DNA from: JBMNUL01 sp050946255
Lineage (GTDB): Bacteria; Actinomycetota; Coriobacteriia; Coriobacteriales; CADBOM01
Direction: 5' to 3'
DNA length: 28,862 nt
Assembly (NCBI GenBank): GCA_050946255.1
Contig: JBMNUL010000012.1
Location: forward strand, 1-28,862
Below, piece by piece: positions 17,500 to 25,606 of this stretch (its first letter is position 1; the number at the start of each line of letters is the position of its first letter). The notes under the pieces were generated by a model. The model had not been told where the DNA came from. It worked only from the letters and a program-made list of their open reading frames with translations, and did no database searches. A program made the position numbers and the translations under genes.

Positions 17500-17505
17500 A
17501 GTATA
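17500..17505 (-). promoter_or_regulatory. -10 box TATACT of the ferredoxin/Mo-enzyme operon
   Basis: A near-consensus hexamer 66 bases upstream of the ATG at 17434. No -35 is apparent at 17 bases, which suggests that an activator is needed. Confidence 0.45.
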
Positions 17506-17669
17506 GAGGTATTTGAATTGGTTGGGCGAGAGATGCGGACCCGATTGATGCACCACCATGAGATATCTGTACAGTTTGCTGAACGCTTTGCGGCTGCTGG
17601 GGGATTGCCAGCCTGAGGGACAGGCAAGACGACACCCGAGGTCACGCCGGCGTGCACCCAAAAGTCCGC

Positions 17670-19118
17670 CTAAACGAGATAGTCGTCGGCGACCCCAGAA
17701 GCCCCGCTCTCTATGCAGATGAGCTCAATCGACCTCTTCCCATGGTTGCCAAGTTCGTGTGGTATTCCCGGCTTGTAGGATATCTGCTGCCCGGCCTTTA
17801 GGTTGAGGGTCCCCCTGGAATCCTCGAACGTTGCCGTGCCCTCCAGGACAGTCCAGCTCTCGGAGACCGACTTGCGCGAGTAGTTGCCGGTGGAATGGCC
17901 CGACCTCATGGTGACGAGCTTGACCCTCGTGTGCTTACCAGAATATATTAGAGTGCCGGTTCCCCAGGAATGCTGTGTTACCGAAGACGTGGCCACTTCG
18001 CGGGCTCCTGCCTCCACCAACGACGGGACAACCTCGTCGAGGGAATCCAGCGCCTCTTTCGAGGCCACGAGCACGGAGTCCCTGGTGTTGACGACAAGCA
18101 GGTCCTCGCAGCCGAGCGTAACTGTGAGCCTGTCGTCATCGTAGACGGTGGTGTTCTCGGAATCGATTGCGAAGCCCCTGCCCATGATCCTGTTGCCGCT
18201 CTCGTCCGATTCGATGAAATCATCGATGCTCTTGAGCGATGTTACCGTGGAAAGTCCCATCCCGGTTGGAATCACGGCCGAATCGCCTGCACCTTCCAGG
18301 ACTGCCTCCTCGAACGACTTGACCGGGAGCGATTCTATTAGTTTCTCGGCGTCCTTCGAATGCCATCTACCCTGGTCTATTGAGGAAATGAACGAGGCGG
18401 TCTCGGCAATGCGGTCCAGGTCCTGGCTGTCGGGGGATGAAGAGTGCTTTGCCACATAGACCAGCTTTGCAAGTGCTGTGGAAGCGCGGACAACCATGAT
18501 TCCAGTCGACCACAGAAGTCCAATGGAGGTGTACCTCTTGGCCTGAGGGGGAAGGGGCTTGTGATAGTAGGAGGAGAGCTCCCTTGCCCCGACGATTCCC
18601 CTGATGCTTCCGGCTGGGCGTATGAAGCTGTGAGGGGAGTTGCTGTCCTGGGAATCAACTCCGATGATCGCGACCCTGTCTTCTGCTGCCACCCTGTAGG
18701 CGCGGCTCAGGGCCTGCTCCCATCTGTCCTCGGTTTGCAGCTCGATGTGCGATGGGGCGATCACCATGTAGGAGTCCGGGTTCCTCCGCTTGAGCATGGC
18801 GGCGGCAAGTGCCACGGAGAAGGCCGTTCCCCTGGGATATGGTTCTACGAGGATTTCATACTCGCCCTTTTTCAAGAGCCCGCTCGCTTGGATGCTCTTC
18901 TCGATCTGATCTGCCGCAGCCGATGGGCACATGAATGTCATCGGGCGCTCAACGTAATTCTTAAGAACCCTGATCATCGACCAGAGCAGGCATTCTTCCT
19001 CATCTGGGAGCACGAGCGTTTCTCTTGGGGAATTCAATCTCGTGAGAGGCCAGAGCTCCCTGCCCTCCTGTCCGCAGAGGACAACAGCATGCAGATATGG
19101 AAAGAGGCTGCTCTCCAT
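17670..19118 (-). CDS. Divergent mannose-1-phosphate guanylyltransferase/mannose-6-phosphate isomerase-like protein
   Basis: A 482-aa homologue of type II PMI-GMP (ManC/AlgA) enzymes: nucleotidyltransferase fold at about 8-350 and a cupin at about 380-482. Length and order fit, but key residues are changed. The signature loop GGxGTRLWP reads GQEGRELWP (16-24), so the catalytic Arg is Glu21, and the Lys of PKQ is Arg32. In the cupin, the metal-binding HxRAEHW reads SRKSVSESW, losing the His residues, although Glu and the later IPHEL remain. It is therefore probably not an active ManC; it may bind a nucleotide or sugar, or regulate. The start at 19118 lacks a close ribosome site (GGAGAG is about 16 bases away), and the gene begins 34 bases after the end of tRNA-Glu, perhaps on the same transcript. 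Confidence 0.72.
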   Translation of the reverse strand: MESSLFPYLHAVVLCGQEGRELWPLTRLNSPRETLVLPDEEECLLWSMIRVLKNYVERPMTFMCPSAAADQIEKSIQASGLLKKGEYEILVEPYPRGTAFSVALAAAMLKRRNPDSYMVIAPSHIELQTEDRWEQALSRAYRVAAEDRVAIIGVDSQDSNSPHSFIRPAGSIRGIVGARELSSYYHKPLPPQAKRYTSIGLLWSTGIMVVRASTALAKLVYVAKHSSSPDSQDLDRIAETASFISSIDQGRWHSKDAEKLIESLPVKSFEEAVLEGAGDSAVIPTGMGLSTVTSLKSIDDFIESDESGNRIMGRGFAIDSENTTVYDDDRLTVTLGCEDLLVVNTRDSVLVASKEALDSLDEVVPSLVEAGAREVATSSVTQHSWGTGTLIYSGKHTRVKLVTMRSGHSTGNYSRKSVSESWTVLEGTATFEDSRGTLNLKAGQQISYKPGIPHELGNHGKRSIELICIESGASGVADDYLV

Positions 19119-19152
19119 GATTGCTGGGGATTCTCTCCTATTCAGGAAACGA

Positions 19153-19227
19153 TGGTGCCCCCAACGGGAATCGAACCCGTGTTTGCGCCTTGAAAGGGCG
19201 CCGTCCTGGCCGCTAGACGATGGGGAC
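19153..19227 (-). tRNA. tRNA-Glu (anticodon TTC)
   Basis: A 75-base cloverleaf on the minus strand. Acceptor arm GTCCCCA pairs with TGGGGGC (with one G-T), the T-loop is TTCGATT, and the anticodon loop CTTTCAA gives anticodon TTC at 19192-19194. CCA is encoded at 19153-19155. Confidence 0.96.
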
Positions 19228-19305
19228 GATGGCAGCGTGCTTTTGCGCTCGACTACCTTGCGTGCCGTGGCAACGCTAGGTAATTATCTCCAACAATTCA
19301 TTGGC

Positions 19306-19323
19306 GTGCAAGTTAGCTTGCAC
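19306..19323. repeat. Perfect inverted repeat GTGCAAG-N4-CTTGCAC
   Basis: Seven-base arms with loop TTAG. There is no U-run on either side, so an operator is as likely as a structured RNA. It lies 80-100 bases upstream of the tRNA-Glu 5' end and about 340 bases before the activase gene. Confidence 0.45.
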
Positions 19324-19573
19324 CTGAGTGCCCAATTAATCCGCGAATGCCGTGGCTTCCAGCGCAATTCAGGCAGTCTTGTCAATCATTTGCATCTTCA
19401 ATGAGCATCAGATGGACTTCTTCGGAGCATGGTTTCCCTCACCGTGAGTATTGCATGTATCACCGACATTGTTCATTGCCGCTTTTCGCGATAGAAACCT
19501 TTGGTTTAATGTATATCTCCGTTGTTGTGTTAGCGATTACGCATTTGATAGTAAAGACTGTCATTTGCTAAGT

Positions 19574-19579
19574 TATACT
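19574..19579 (+). promoter_or_regulatory. -10 box TATACT upstream of the glycyl radical activase
   Basis: The octamer GTTATACT here is identical to one upstream of the glycyl radical enzyme gene (minus strand, 25288-25281). No -35 consensus is present. Confidence 0.4.
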
Positions 19580-19662
19580 TTATTAAATTACACAATGTCC
19601 CAGGGACGGACGAGTTTGGAGAGAGCTGCGGCGTCCCGAGAAGAAAGGGGAAGTTGAGAGAG

Positions 19663-20622
19663 ATGGCAGAAGAGACAAAGGAGCTCACTGGACGCGTTTT
19701 CGATATCCAGGGTTTTTCCGTTCAGGATGGTCCCGGAATCCGCATTACGGTGTTCTTCAAGGGTTGTCCGCTGAAGTGCCTGTGGTGCCATAGCCCCGAG
19801 TCCCAGAGGTTCGAGTCCGAGATCAACATGCTCCAGACCAAGTGCGTTGGATGCTGCCGCTGCGTGCAGGCTTGCCCCACCGGCTCGCGCACCGTCAAGC
19901 AGGTCGGCACGAAGGACGACGGATCTCCTGAGCTCAAGTTCGACATCAACCTCGAGACCTGCACCAGGTGCGGCAAGTGCATCGACGCCTGCCTCACCCA
20001 GGCGCTCTATTGGTGCGGCGAGGATATGACCGTCGAGGACATCATGAAGAAGGTCCGTCGCGACAAGCCGTTCTTCGACAAGTCCGGCGGCGGCGTCACC
20101 GTGTCCGGCGGAGAGTGCCTGATGCAGCCAGACTTCATGGCGGCATTCCTCAAGCAGTGCAAGGAGGAGGGCGTCAACACCGCAGTCGATACCTGCGGAT
20201 ACGTCCCGTGGGAGAACATCGAGAAGGTGCTTCCCTATTCCGACCTGTTCCTCTATGACATCAAGCACATGGACAGCGCAGAGCACAAGAGGCTGACCGG
20301 TGTTCCCAACGAGCTCATCCTCGAGAACGCCAAGAAGATCGCTGAGAACGGCGGCAGGTTCCACATCAGGATCCCGCTGATCACCGGCTGCAACGATTCC
20401 GTGGAAAACATCGAGGCCACCCGCGACTTCCTGCTGACCATCAAGGATGCAGTCGATCTCGTGCAGGTTCTTCCATATCACAAGCTCGGCACCGTCAAGT
20501 GGGAGCGCCTCTATTGGAAGGACGAGGCCACGGACTTCGAGACCGAGCCGCCTTCGGACGAAGAGGTCGAGGCCCGCAGCCAGATTTTCCGCGACGCTGG
20601 ATTCGAGGTCATAATCCACTAG
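19663..20622 (+). CDS. Glycyl radical enzyme activating enzyme (radical SAM, plus two [4Fe-4S])
   Basis: A 319-aa radical SAM protein that would abstract hydrogen from the glycine of a glycyl radical enzyme. The radical SAM motif CPLKCLWC is at 35-42, preceded by DIQGFSVQDGPGIRITVFFKGC, which is diagnostic of activases. Two inserted ferredoxin clusters follow: CVGCCRCVQAC (61-71) and CTRCGKCIDAC (100-110). These are present in activases of dehydratase/decarboxylase-type enzymes and absent from PFL-activase. The GGE SAM-binding motif is seen as VSGGECLMQPDF. ATG at 19663 has AAGGGGAAG 9 bases upstream; TTG at 19654 is too close to it. Unusually, the gene is 2.2 kb from, and oriented opposite to, the only glycyl radical enzyme in the window. 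Confidence 0.93.
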   Translation: MAEETKELTGRVFDIQGFSVQDGPGIRITVFFKGCPLKCLWCHSPESQRFESEINMLQTKCVGCCRCVQACPTGSRTVKQVGTKDDGSPELKFDINLETCTRCGKCIDACLTQALYWCGEDMTVEDIMKKVRRDKPFFDKSGGGVTVSGGECLMQPDFMAAFLKQCKEEGVNTAVDTCGYVPWENIEKVLPYSDLFLYDIKHMDSAEHKRLTGVPNELILENAKKIAENGGRFHIRIPLITGCNDSVENIEATRDFLLTIKDAVDLVQVLPYHKLGTVKWERLYWKDEATDFETEPPSDEEVEARSQIFRDAGFEVIIH

Positions 20623-20680
20623 TTCGTTGCTTGAGTTCTAGGGTTTTAGGCGATTTTGATTTCGCTATTTCCAGGGATGA

Positions 20681-20714
20681 AAATGACGTGCGGCTGCGAG
20701 GTCGCACGTCATTT
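20681..20714 (+). terminator. Hairpin terminator of the activase gene
   Basis: AAATGACGTGCG (20681-20692) and CGCACGTCATTT (20703-20714) form a perfect 12-bp stem with a 10-base loop. The tail TCCGTCT is only modestly U-rich. Confidence 0.7.
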
Positions 20715-20755
20715 CCGTCTGATAACCGCTCCCGCAGCGTTTTAAGTTTGACCCC

Positions 20756-20783
20756 TTGACCGCAATTTCACTAATGATAGAAT
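20756..20783 (+). promoter_or_regulatory. Promoter of tRNA-Phe
   Basis: TTGACC (20756-20761) and TAGAAT (20778-20783) are spaced 16 bases, with TG at 20775-20776 giving an extended -10. The predicted start is only a few bases before the mature tRNA. A second TTGACC lies at 20748-20753. Confidence 0.7.
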
Positions 20784-20793
20784 CGACTAGTCT

Positions 20794-20869
20794 GGTCGGG
20801 TAGCTCAGTCGGTAGAGCAGGGGACTGAAAATCCCCGTGTCAGCGGTTCGATTCCGTTCCCGACCACCA
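20794..20869 (+). tRNA. tRNA-Phe (anticodon GAA)
   Basis: A 76-base cloverleaf: acceptor GGTCGGG/CCCGACC, anticodon stem GGGGA/TCCCC with loop CTGAAAA (GAA at 20827-20829), T-loop TTCGATT, discriminator A and encoded CCA at 20867-20869. Confidence 0.97.
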
Positions 20870-20879
20870 CCGAGCATGC

Positions 20880-20920
20880 ACCGCCCAATCTGATAGCTTT
20901 CAGGTTGGGCGGTTTTCTAT
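20880..20920 (+). terminator. Intrinsic terminator of tRNA-Phe
   Basis: ACCGCCCAA at 20880-20888 pairs with TTGGGCGGT at 20905-20913, with further TCTGA/TCAGG pairing inside, followed by TTTCTATTTT. Confidence 0.85.
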
Positions 20921-21116
20921 TTTCGAAGGTGCGTTGCGGCTATTGTCAACAGTTCATTCTTCCACATAATCTTCAAAACAAGTTGTAGCTACCAAACTTT
21001 AGCAACTAAACAAATGTAAGCCCTGACAAGAGTAAATTTGTATATTTCAATTACATTTAAATTTAAGTTGTCTACAATTTCCCTGGCGGAGGATCTAGAT
21101 GCAGAAAGGAGATTGT

Positions 21117-22565
21117 ATGACTGCTACCGCACCTGTATTCAATGCGAAGAAAGCATGGTTGGTTACCATAATTTCCATCCTCTCTTCCATTGGCTATGGA
21201 CTTGGAATGTACAGTGGCATGACGACGCTGATGTTGAAGTTGGTATATTTCAACATCGACTTCACCACCAACGGAGTCATCACTGGTGTTATTGGCCTCA
21301 CGGCTCTTATTTCCGGTATACCTGCCGGAATCATCGTTGGAAAGATTGGTCCTAGGAAGCTATGCCTGTTGTGCTTGGGTCTCGGCCTAATCGGCGGCAC
21401 TGGTGGCTTGGCCATGCTGCTCATCTTCGGTCGTGCAACCAACTTCCTGATCTTCAGCCTTTGGGGAATCTTCGGAATGCTGGCATGGGGTGCCGTTTCG
21501 ATTGCAGGAACGATAATGACCACGTCGTGGTTCCCGCCTCAGAAGAGGCCCCTGCCGATGGGCTGCGCGGGACTCTTCGTCCCACTGGCGCTGTTGATCA
21601 TCCTCTTGGTCTCCTCGCCGCTCATTTCCCTGGGTTCCACCGAGGGTTACACCCAGGAAGAGCTGGCCATGACGTTTGGCCAGAGCCCTGACGGCTTCGT
21701 GATCATCACGATATTCTGCTGGGTTTACAGCTTGGTGTTCTTCATCCTGTCCTTCATATTCGTGAGGGAGCCAAAGCCTGAGAACAGCTTCCTCGGAGTC
21801 AACGCTGCAGGCGCCGAGGCAGGCGAGCAAGCTCACGATTACAACGAGGGAAGGAATATTGACGGATTCAAGAATTTCGGAATCTGGCTCATCGTTATCG
21901 TCTACATGTGCTACACGTGGGGCTCTTCGACCTACGCTACTTATTGGCCGACCTACATCGAGTCCGACCCATCACTCGGAGGATTCAGCGTGGCGCCCGC
22001 GACTGCGAACATGATGTCCACGGCTGTGTCCTACTCGATGATTGCAGTATCGTTGATAGTTGGATTCATCCTGACCAAGATCAAGATGAGCAAGTGGACG
22101 CCGATTGTCCTCGCCGTGACGATCATGATCGCGTTCAACTCGTTCTTCATGTTCAACCAGCCAGGCACATGGTTCTTCGTGATCTATCTGGTCATCTATG
22201 GCTGCTCTCAGGAGCTGTATCCATGCATGGCATTGACATTGATGCCAGAGATGACAAATTCCTCCAAGGAACTTGGCGTCGGAATGGGCCTCGTATCCTT
22301 CTGCACCAACCTCATAGGAACCGTTGCATCTTCTGTCAACGGCTACCTGCGTGACACCGCTGGAAACTACCATGCGCTCAATATCCCCCTGGATATCATC
22401 TGCGTGCTGGTTCTCATCTTCGGTATCACCCTCACGATTTACTGGAGCAAGCGTTGGAGGTATCTGAAGGCGAAAGCTGATGAGGCTGCCGCTGCAAGAG
22501 AGGCGGCCGCTGCCGGAGGAGCTGCCGAGCCAGCTGCTGAAGGGGCCGCCGGCGGTGCAGAGTAA
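21117..22565 (+). CDS. MFS transporter, oxalate/formate-antiporter (OFA)-like, copy 1
   Basis: A 482-aa major facilitator carrier with about 12 membrane segments and a motif-A-like loop GIIVGKIGPRKL after helix 2. It matches the OFA-like MFS group common in Eggerthellaceae, often found beside genes for polyphenol or catechol metabolism. It is clearly paralogous to the carrier at 25607-26995: both start MT(A/S)TAPVFNA(K/R)KAW, both contain TTSWFPPQKRPLPMGCAGLF and both contain YATYWPTYIESDPS. It differs by an Ala/Gly/Glu-rich C-terminal tail of about 30 residues. ATG at 21117 has AAAGGAG about 6 bases upstream; the ATG at 21099 is not aligned with the paralogue's start. Likely imports the substrate, or exchanges substrate and product, of the neighbouring glycyl radical enzyme (inferred). 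Confidence 0.88.
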   Translation: MTATAPVFNAKKAWLVTIISILSSIGYGLGMYSGMTTLMLKLVYFNIDFTTNGVITGVIGLTALISGIPAGIIVGKIGPRKLCLLCLGLGLIGGTGGLAMLLIFGRATNFLIFSLWGIFGMLAWGAVSIAGTIMTTSWFPPQKRPLPMGCAGLFVPLALLIILLVSSPLISLGSTEGYTQEELAMTFGQSPDGFVIITIFCWVYSLVFFILSFIFVREPKPENSFLGVNAAGAEAGEQAHDYNEGRNIDGFKNFGIWLIVIVYMCYTWGSSTYATYWPTYIESDPSLGGFSVAPATANMMSTAVSYSMIAVSLIVGFILTKIKMSKWTPIVLAVTIMIAFNSFFMFNQPGTWFFVIYLVIYGCSQELYPCMALTLMPEMTNSSKELGVGMGLVSFCTNLIGTVASSVNGYLRDTAGNYHALNIPLDIICVLVLIFGITLTIYWSKRWRYLKAKADEAAAAREAAAAGGAAEPAAEGAAGGAE

Positions 22566-22603
22566 GCAGCGCCGTCCGTTAAGTTAAGTCCTCGCCGATT
22601 TGT

Positions 22604-22635
22604 GGTGGGTGCCGTCCAAGAGCGCGGCACCCACC
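22604..22635 (+). terminator. Intrinsic terminator of MFS copy 1
   Basis: GGTGGGTGCCG (22604-22614) pairs perfectly with CGGCACCCACC (22625-22635) around a 10-base loop, followed by ATTTTCTT. Confidence 0.88.
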
Positions 22636-22656
22636 ATTTTCTTCCATTGTTAATAA

Positions 22657-22687
22657 AGCGCGACACGCCTGGTTGACGTGCCGCGCT
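22657..22687 (-). terminator. Intrinsic terminator of the glycyl radical enzyme gene
   Basis: AGCGCG-a-CACG (22657-22667) pairs with CGTG-c-CGCGCT (22677-22687) with one mismatch. Read on the minus strand it ends in TTTATTAA. It stands back to back with the preceding plus-strand terminator. Confidence 0.75.
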
Positions 22688-22792
22688 CTTGTCTGTTGCG
22701 ATTCTGGCTAATCGCCTTCGTGCCATTTGACCTCGGGTCTCAATTCTCGACCCCGTAGCCTTCAGGCACTGTTGCCTAATCTTCGCGTGAAA

Positions 22793-25243
22793 TTAGAAGT
22801 TGTTCTCCGTTCTGCTGATCAGGTCGTCCTGGCAACCCTTTGTGAGCTCCACGAAGTATGCTGAGAACCCTGCGATTCTCACAACGAGGTCTCTGTACTC
22901 GTCGGGGTCTGCCTGTGCGGCCTTCATAGTCTCGGATGAAACGACGTTGTACTGCACTTCCATTCCGCCCTGCTCGAGATAGGTCTTCGTCATGTCCCTG
23001 AGCTTCTCCATGCCAGAGTCGGTGGAGACCGCCGAGGGGTGGATGCGCAAGTTCAGTGCCATACCATCCATGAACTTGTTCTGGCCATAGCAGCACGCCG
23101 AGGAGAGCACAGCCGTTGGCCCGTTCTTGTCGCGCGATTGAACCGGCGATGCGCCGTCTGCAATCGGGCTTCCAGTAACTCGGCCATCGGGTGTGGCCCA
23201 GGTGGTCTCGCCCTGTGCTACGTGGTCTGCCGCACCATACAAACCTGCCCTGAAATATTTGGCACGCCCGATATGGCACTCTCCGCAAATCTTGTAGTAG
23301 GTGCTGGTCACCCATTCCATCATCTCGTCGGCATAAGGATCCGAGTTTCCAAAGTGCGGGACCTCGTTGATGATGCGGGCCTGCAGGTCCTCATGTCCTT
23401 CCCAGCCGGCAATCCATGCATCGTAGAACTCGCGTGTCGTGCATATCTTCTTGTCGAAGCACATGTAGCGGATCGCCGTTATGGAGTCGGCAACGGTGGC
23501 GAGCCCCACTGCAGTTCCTCCGAACGAGTTGTACTTGCAGCCTCCAGCAGAGCAGTCCTTTCCGTTTTCCATGCACCCTTCCATCGAAATCGACAGCGCG
23601 GGATGCGGCGAATAATGGCTCATGATGAGGTCGGCGTAGTTCTGCAGCGTGACATTGGATTTTAGGAAATGCTCTGCCAGCGTTGCCCAGGCCTGCTTGA
23701 CCTCCTCTATAGAGTCCATCTCGTAGAGGTGCTTGGTGTGGATGCTGCACTGCTCTCCGTTGTACGGGTTCTTGCCATCGTTGATCGCCATGTTGAGAAT
23801 CGTGGCATAGTGCATGTATCCACCTGGCGGGCTTACCCCGTTGCATCCAGCGTACTCGTTGCCCGATCCTGTGATTTCCTGGCATCCGATCACCGCGTAG
23901 TTGCGTGCATCGCGCAGCGAGAATCCCATTTCGCGAATCACGCCGGGGATGATCTGCTCGTCGTTCTGGAAAAGCGGAAGCCCACCGACCAGCTTGTTGA
24001 CCTCTATGGCGCATTCCCAGAGCTTGTCTGGGGTGTTCTTGTTGACGCGCAGCGAGATTGTAGGGTCGTGGAGACCCAGGCGTCCCACGCTCTCGAGGGC
24101 CATGTAGGTCACCGGGTTGGTGGCGTCCATCCCGGTGTCTGGGTCCACCCCTCCAACGGTTGTGTGCAGGTAGGTGTTCCCGAGGCCCACGATCTTGGCG
24201 AGGTCGCCTTCTCCTCCAGACCAGAATCCGTTGACCTTGAGGAAGAAGCAGTCGCAGATTTCCTGCGCCTGGTCCATCGTGATGCGTCCCTCGGCGAGGT
24301 CGCGTTCGAGGTAGGGCCATGTGTACTGGTCAAACCTTCCGAAGGAACCGATGTCGGGAATGTAGTCGAACATCAAGCCCAGCATGTAGAGGATCGTCGC
24401 CTGGCATGCTTCCCAGAACGTGCGCACAGGATTCTCGGCAATCCAATGCAGGCTCTTGGACATCTGCTCAAGTTCGGCCTTGCGCGCCGGATCAGCTGTT
24501 TCCGCTGCTTTCTCCAGGCAGGCATCGCCGTACTTGTGGATCATGTTGATGTATCCTGTGGTGGTCTCCACGACGCTCGTGTAGAAGATGCCCTTCTGCA
24601 TGTCGTCGCCCATCATGTTCATCTTGTGGGCATCGAGCCACTCCTGCGCGTCATCGCGGATCTTTCCATAGCCCAATGTCAGGATCTTCTGGAATCCCGG
24701 TGTGGTGTGGCCTGTTGGCAACATGATGATCGGCATCGTGGAACCTGTGGGGCTCACATCGCAGCGTCCCATCTCCTCGGTGCCATCCGGCATCCATGCA
24801 GCGGCAATTTCGGTGATCAGCTTGCCCTTCCAGAACGGTGTGATATCGAGGAGATAATCGTAATCTTCCTTTGTGATTCCAAGGCGGACCTCAGACCCTT
24901 CTGGATTCCGATAATACCCATCGTCGTACAAGGTCCAGTGACCGGACCCCACGAACATCTGGGGCGCATAGCCGGGGCCTTCCCACTCTGGGTTGATGGA
25001 ATTGCCACAGAAGTTCGCAGCCATGTTGCCGACGAGAACCTCGAAGTCCTCTACGCGCTTCGGCATCTCCTCGCAAATCTTGCGAAACGTCTTCGCATGA
25101 CGAAGCTGCGGTAGCATAGCCCCGCATTCTTCCCATGACTCCGTCATGATCTTCACCTTGCAGGCATCGAATATCACGAATCTATTCCGGACTGCCTGGT
25201 GCATTTCCTCGATGCGGGGAGTCACTGACCTGAAGGTATACAT
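22793..25243 (-). CDS. Glycyl radical enzyme of unassigned subfamily (pyruvate-formate-lyase superfamily)
   Basis: An 816-aa glycyl radical enzyme. The C-terminal motif RIAGFSAYF carries the radical glycine at Gly792. The active-site loop is VIGCQEI, with thiyl Cys454 and general base Glu456. The C-x-E arrangement is that of dehydratases, lyases and some decarboxylases (e.g. CutC, glycerol dehydratase, HypD), whereas PFL has two adjacent cysteines. Other family marks are GHTTPGFQKIL (about 178-188), FGRFDQYTWPY (301-311) and VGGVDPDTGMDATN. Glu456 is followed by TGSGNEYAGCNG and then SPPGGYMHYA, an unusual pocket sequence that I cannot match to a characterised member. ATG at 25243 has AAGGAG 5 bases upstream. 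Lone on the minus strand between two paralogous MFS carriers; its likely activase is the gene at 19663. Reaction unknown. Confidence 0.92.
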   Translation of the reverse strand: MYTFRSVTPRIEEMHQAVRNRFVIFDACKVKIMTESWEECGAMLPQLRHAKTFRKICEEMPKRVEDFEVLVGNMAANFCGNSINPEWEGPGYAPQMFVGSGHWTLYDDGYYRNPEGSEVRLGITKEDYDYLLDITPFWKGKLITEIAAAWMPDGTEEMGRCDVSPTGSTMPIIMLPTGHTTPGFQKILTLGYGKIRDDAQEWLDAHKMNMMGDDMQKGIFYTSVVETTTGYINMIHKYGDACLEKAAETADPARKAELEQMSKSLHWIAENPVRTFWEACQATILYMLGLMFDYIPDIGSFGRFDQYTWPYLERDLAEGRITMDQAQEICDCFFLKVNGFWSGGEGDLAKIVGLGNTYLHTTVGGVDPDTGMDATNPVTYMALESVGRLGLHDPTISLRVNKNTPDKLWECAIEVNKLVGGLPLFQNDEQIIPGVIREMGFSLRDARNYAVIGCQEITGSGNEYAGCNGVSPPGGYMHYATILNMAINDGKNPYNGEQCSIHTKHLYEMDSIEEVKQAWATLAEHFLKSNVTLQNYADLIMSHYSPHPALSISMEGCMENGKDCSAGGCKYNSFGGTAVGLATVADSITAIRYMCFDKKICTTREFYDAWIAGWEGHEDLQARIINEVPHFGNSDPYADEMMEWVTSTYYKICGECHIGRAKYFRAGLYGAADHVAQGETTWATPDGRVTGSPIADGASPVQSRDKNGPTAVLSSACCYGQNKFMDGMALNLRIHPSAVSTDSGMEKLRDMTKTYLEQGGMEVQYNVVSSETMKAAQADPDEYRDLVVRIAGFSAYFVELTKGCQDDLISRTENNF

Positions 25244-25280
25244 CGATGCTCCTTCCAGCTAACAAGTATCAAGTGTAAAT

Positions 25281-25286
25281 AGTATA
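25281..25286 (-). promoter_or_regulatory. -10 box TATACT of the glycyl radical enzyme gene
   Basis: GTTATACT on the minus strand, about 40 bases upstream of the start codon and identical to the octamer before the activase gene. No recognisable -35. Confidence 0.4.
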
Positions 25287-25411
25287 ACGTGTTCAAAATT
25301 CTGGCCTTTCCTGAGAACTAGGCACATTGGGGGATGAAAAACTATTTCAAAACTGCTGGTAAATGGGCAAATTTTCAAACTCTTTCAATACTTTCATTCG
25401 TAAGTTTTTAG

Positions 25412-25429
25412 GCAAATGTCGAAATTTGC
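25412..25429. promoter_or_regulatory. Inverted repeat GCAAAT-N6-ATTTGC, operator candidate
   Basis: Perfect 6-bp arms at 25412-25417 and 25424-25429. The minus-strand reading of 25415-25433, TTGTGCAAATTTCGACATT, resembles 17463-17483 in front of the ferredoxin/Mo-enzyme operon. Confidence 0.4.
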
Positions 25430-25606
25430 ACAATTAGTTGTTCTTTGAAACACTTTGGAGTCAAAAATAATCGTATTTAATATTAAACGCGTTAAAACTG
25501 GAATATTATTCATCAATGTGGAGAATTTCCGATGTTTAACTTCAGGGTATTTTTCACATGAACGTCAGCAACTAATAACTATTGCAAAGGAAGAAGGTGA
25601 CGGTAA

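Larger units (their letters stand above)
19228..19662. other. Intergenic region between tRNA-Glu and the radical-SAM activase gene
   Basis: About 435 bases with no credible ORF. It contains the perfect inverted repeat GTGCAAGttagCTTGCAC at 19306-19323, a short palindrome GTCCCaGGGAC near 19607, and the candidate -10 at 19574-19579. Base composition becomes AT-rich after 19480. Confidence 0.5.
25244..25606. other. Divergent regulatory region between glycyl radical enzyme and MFS copy 2
   Basis: About 360 very AT-rich bases without an ORF. It contains the minus-strand TATACT at 25281-25286, GGGCAAATTTTCAAAC at 25365-25380, and an inverted repeat GCAAAT-N6-ATTTGC at 25412-25429. The size and AT content fit a promoter region with regulator sites. 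Confidence 0.55.

Noticed and set aside
20794..20869. tRNA-Phe as an integration site for a mobile island
   Set aside because: I found no direct repeat of the tRNA 3' end elsewhere in the window and no integrase gene. Two tRNAs near the glycyl-radical module are suggestive but insufficient.
23669..25114. 481-codon plus-strand frame antisense to the glycyl radical enzyme
   Set aside because: Same shadow pattern; the minus strand has the radical glycine and cysteine motifs.
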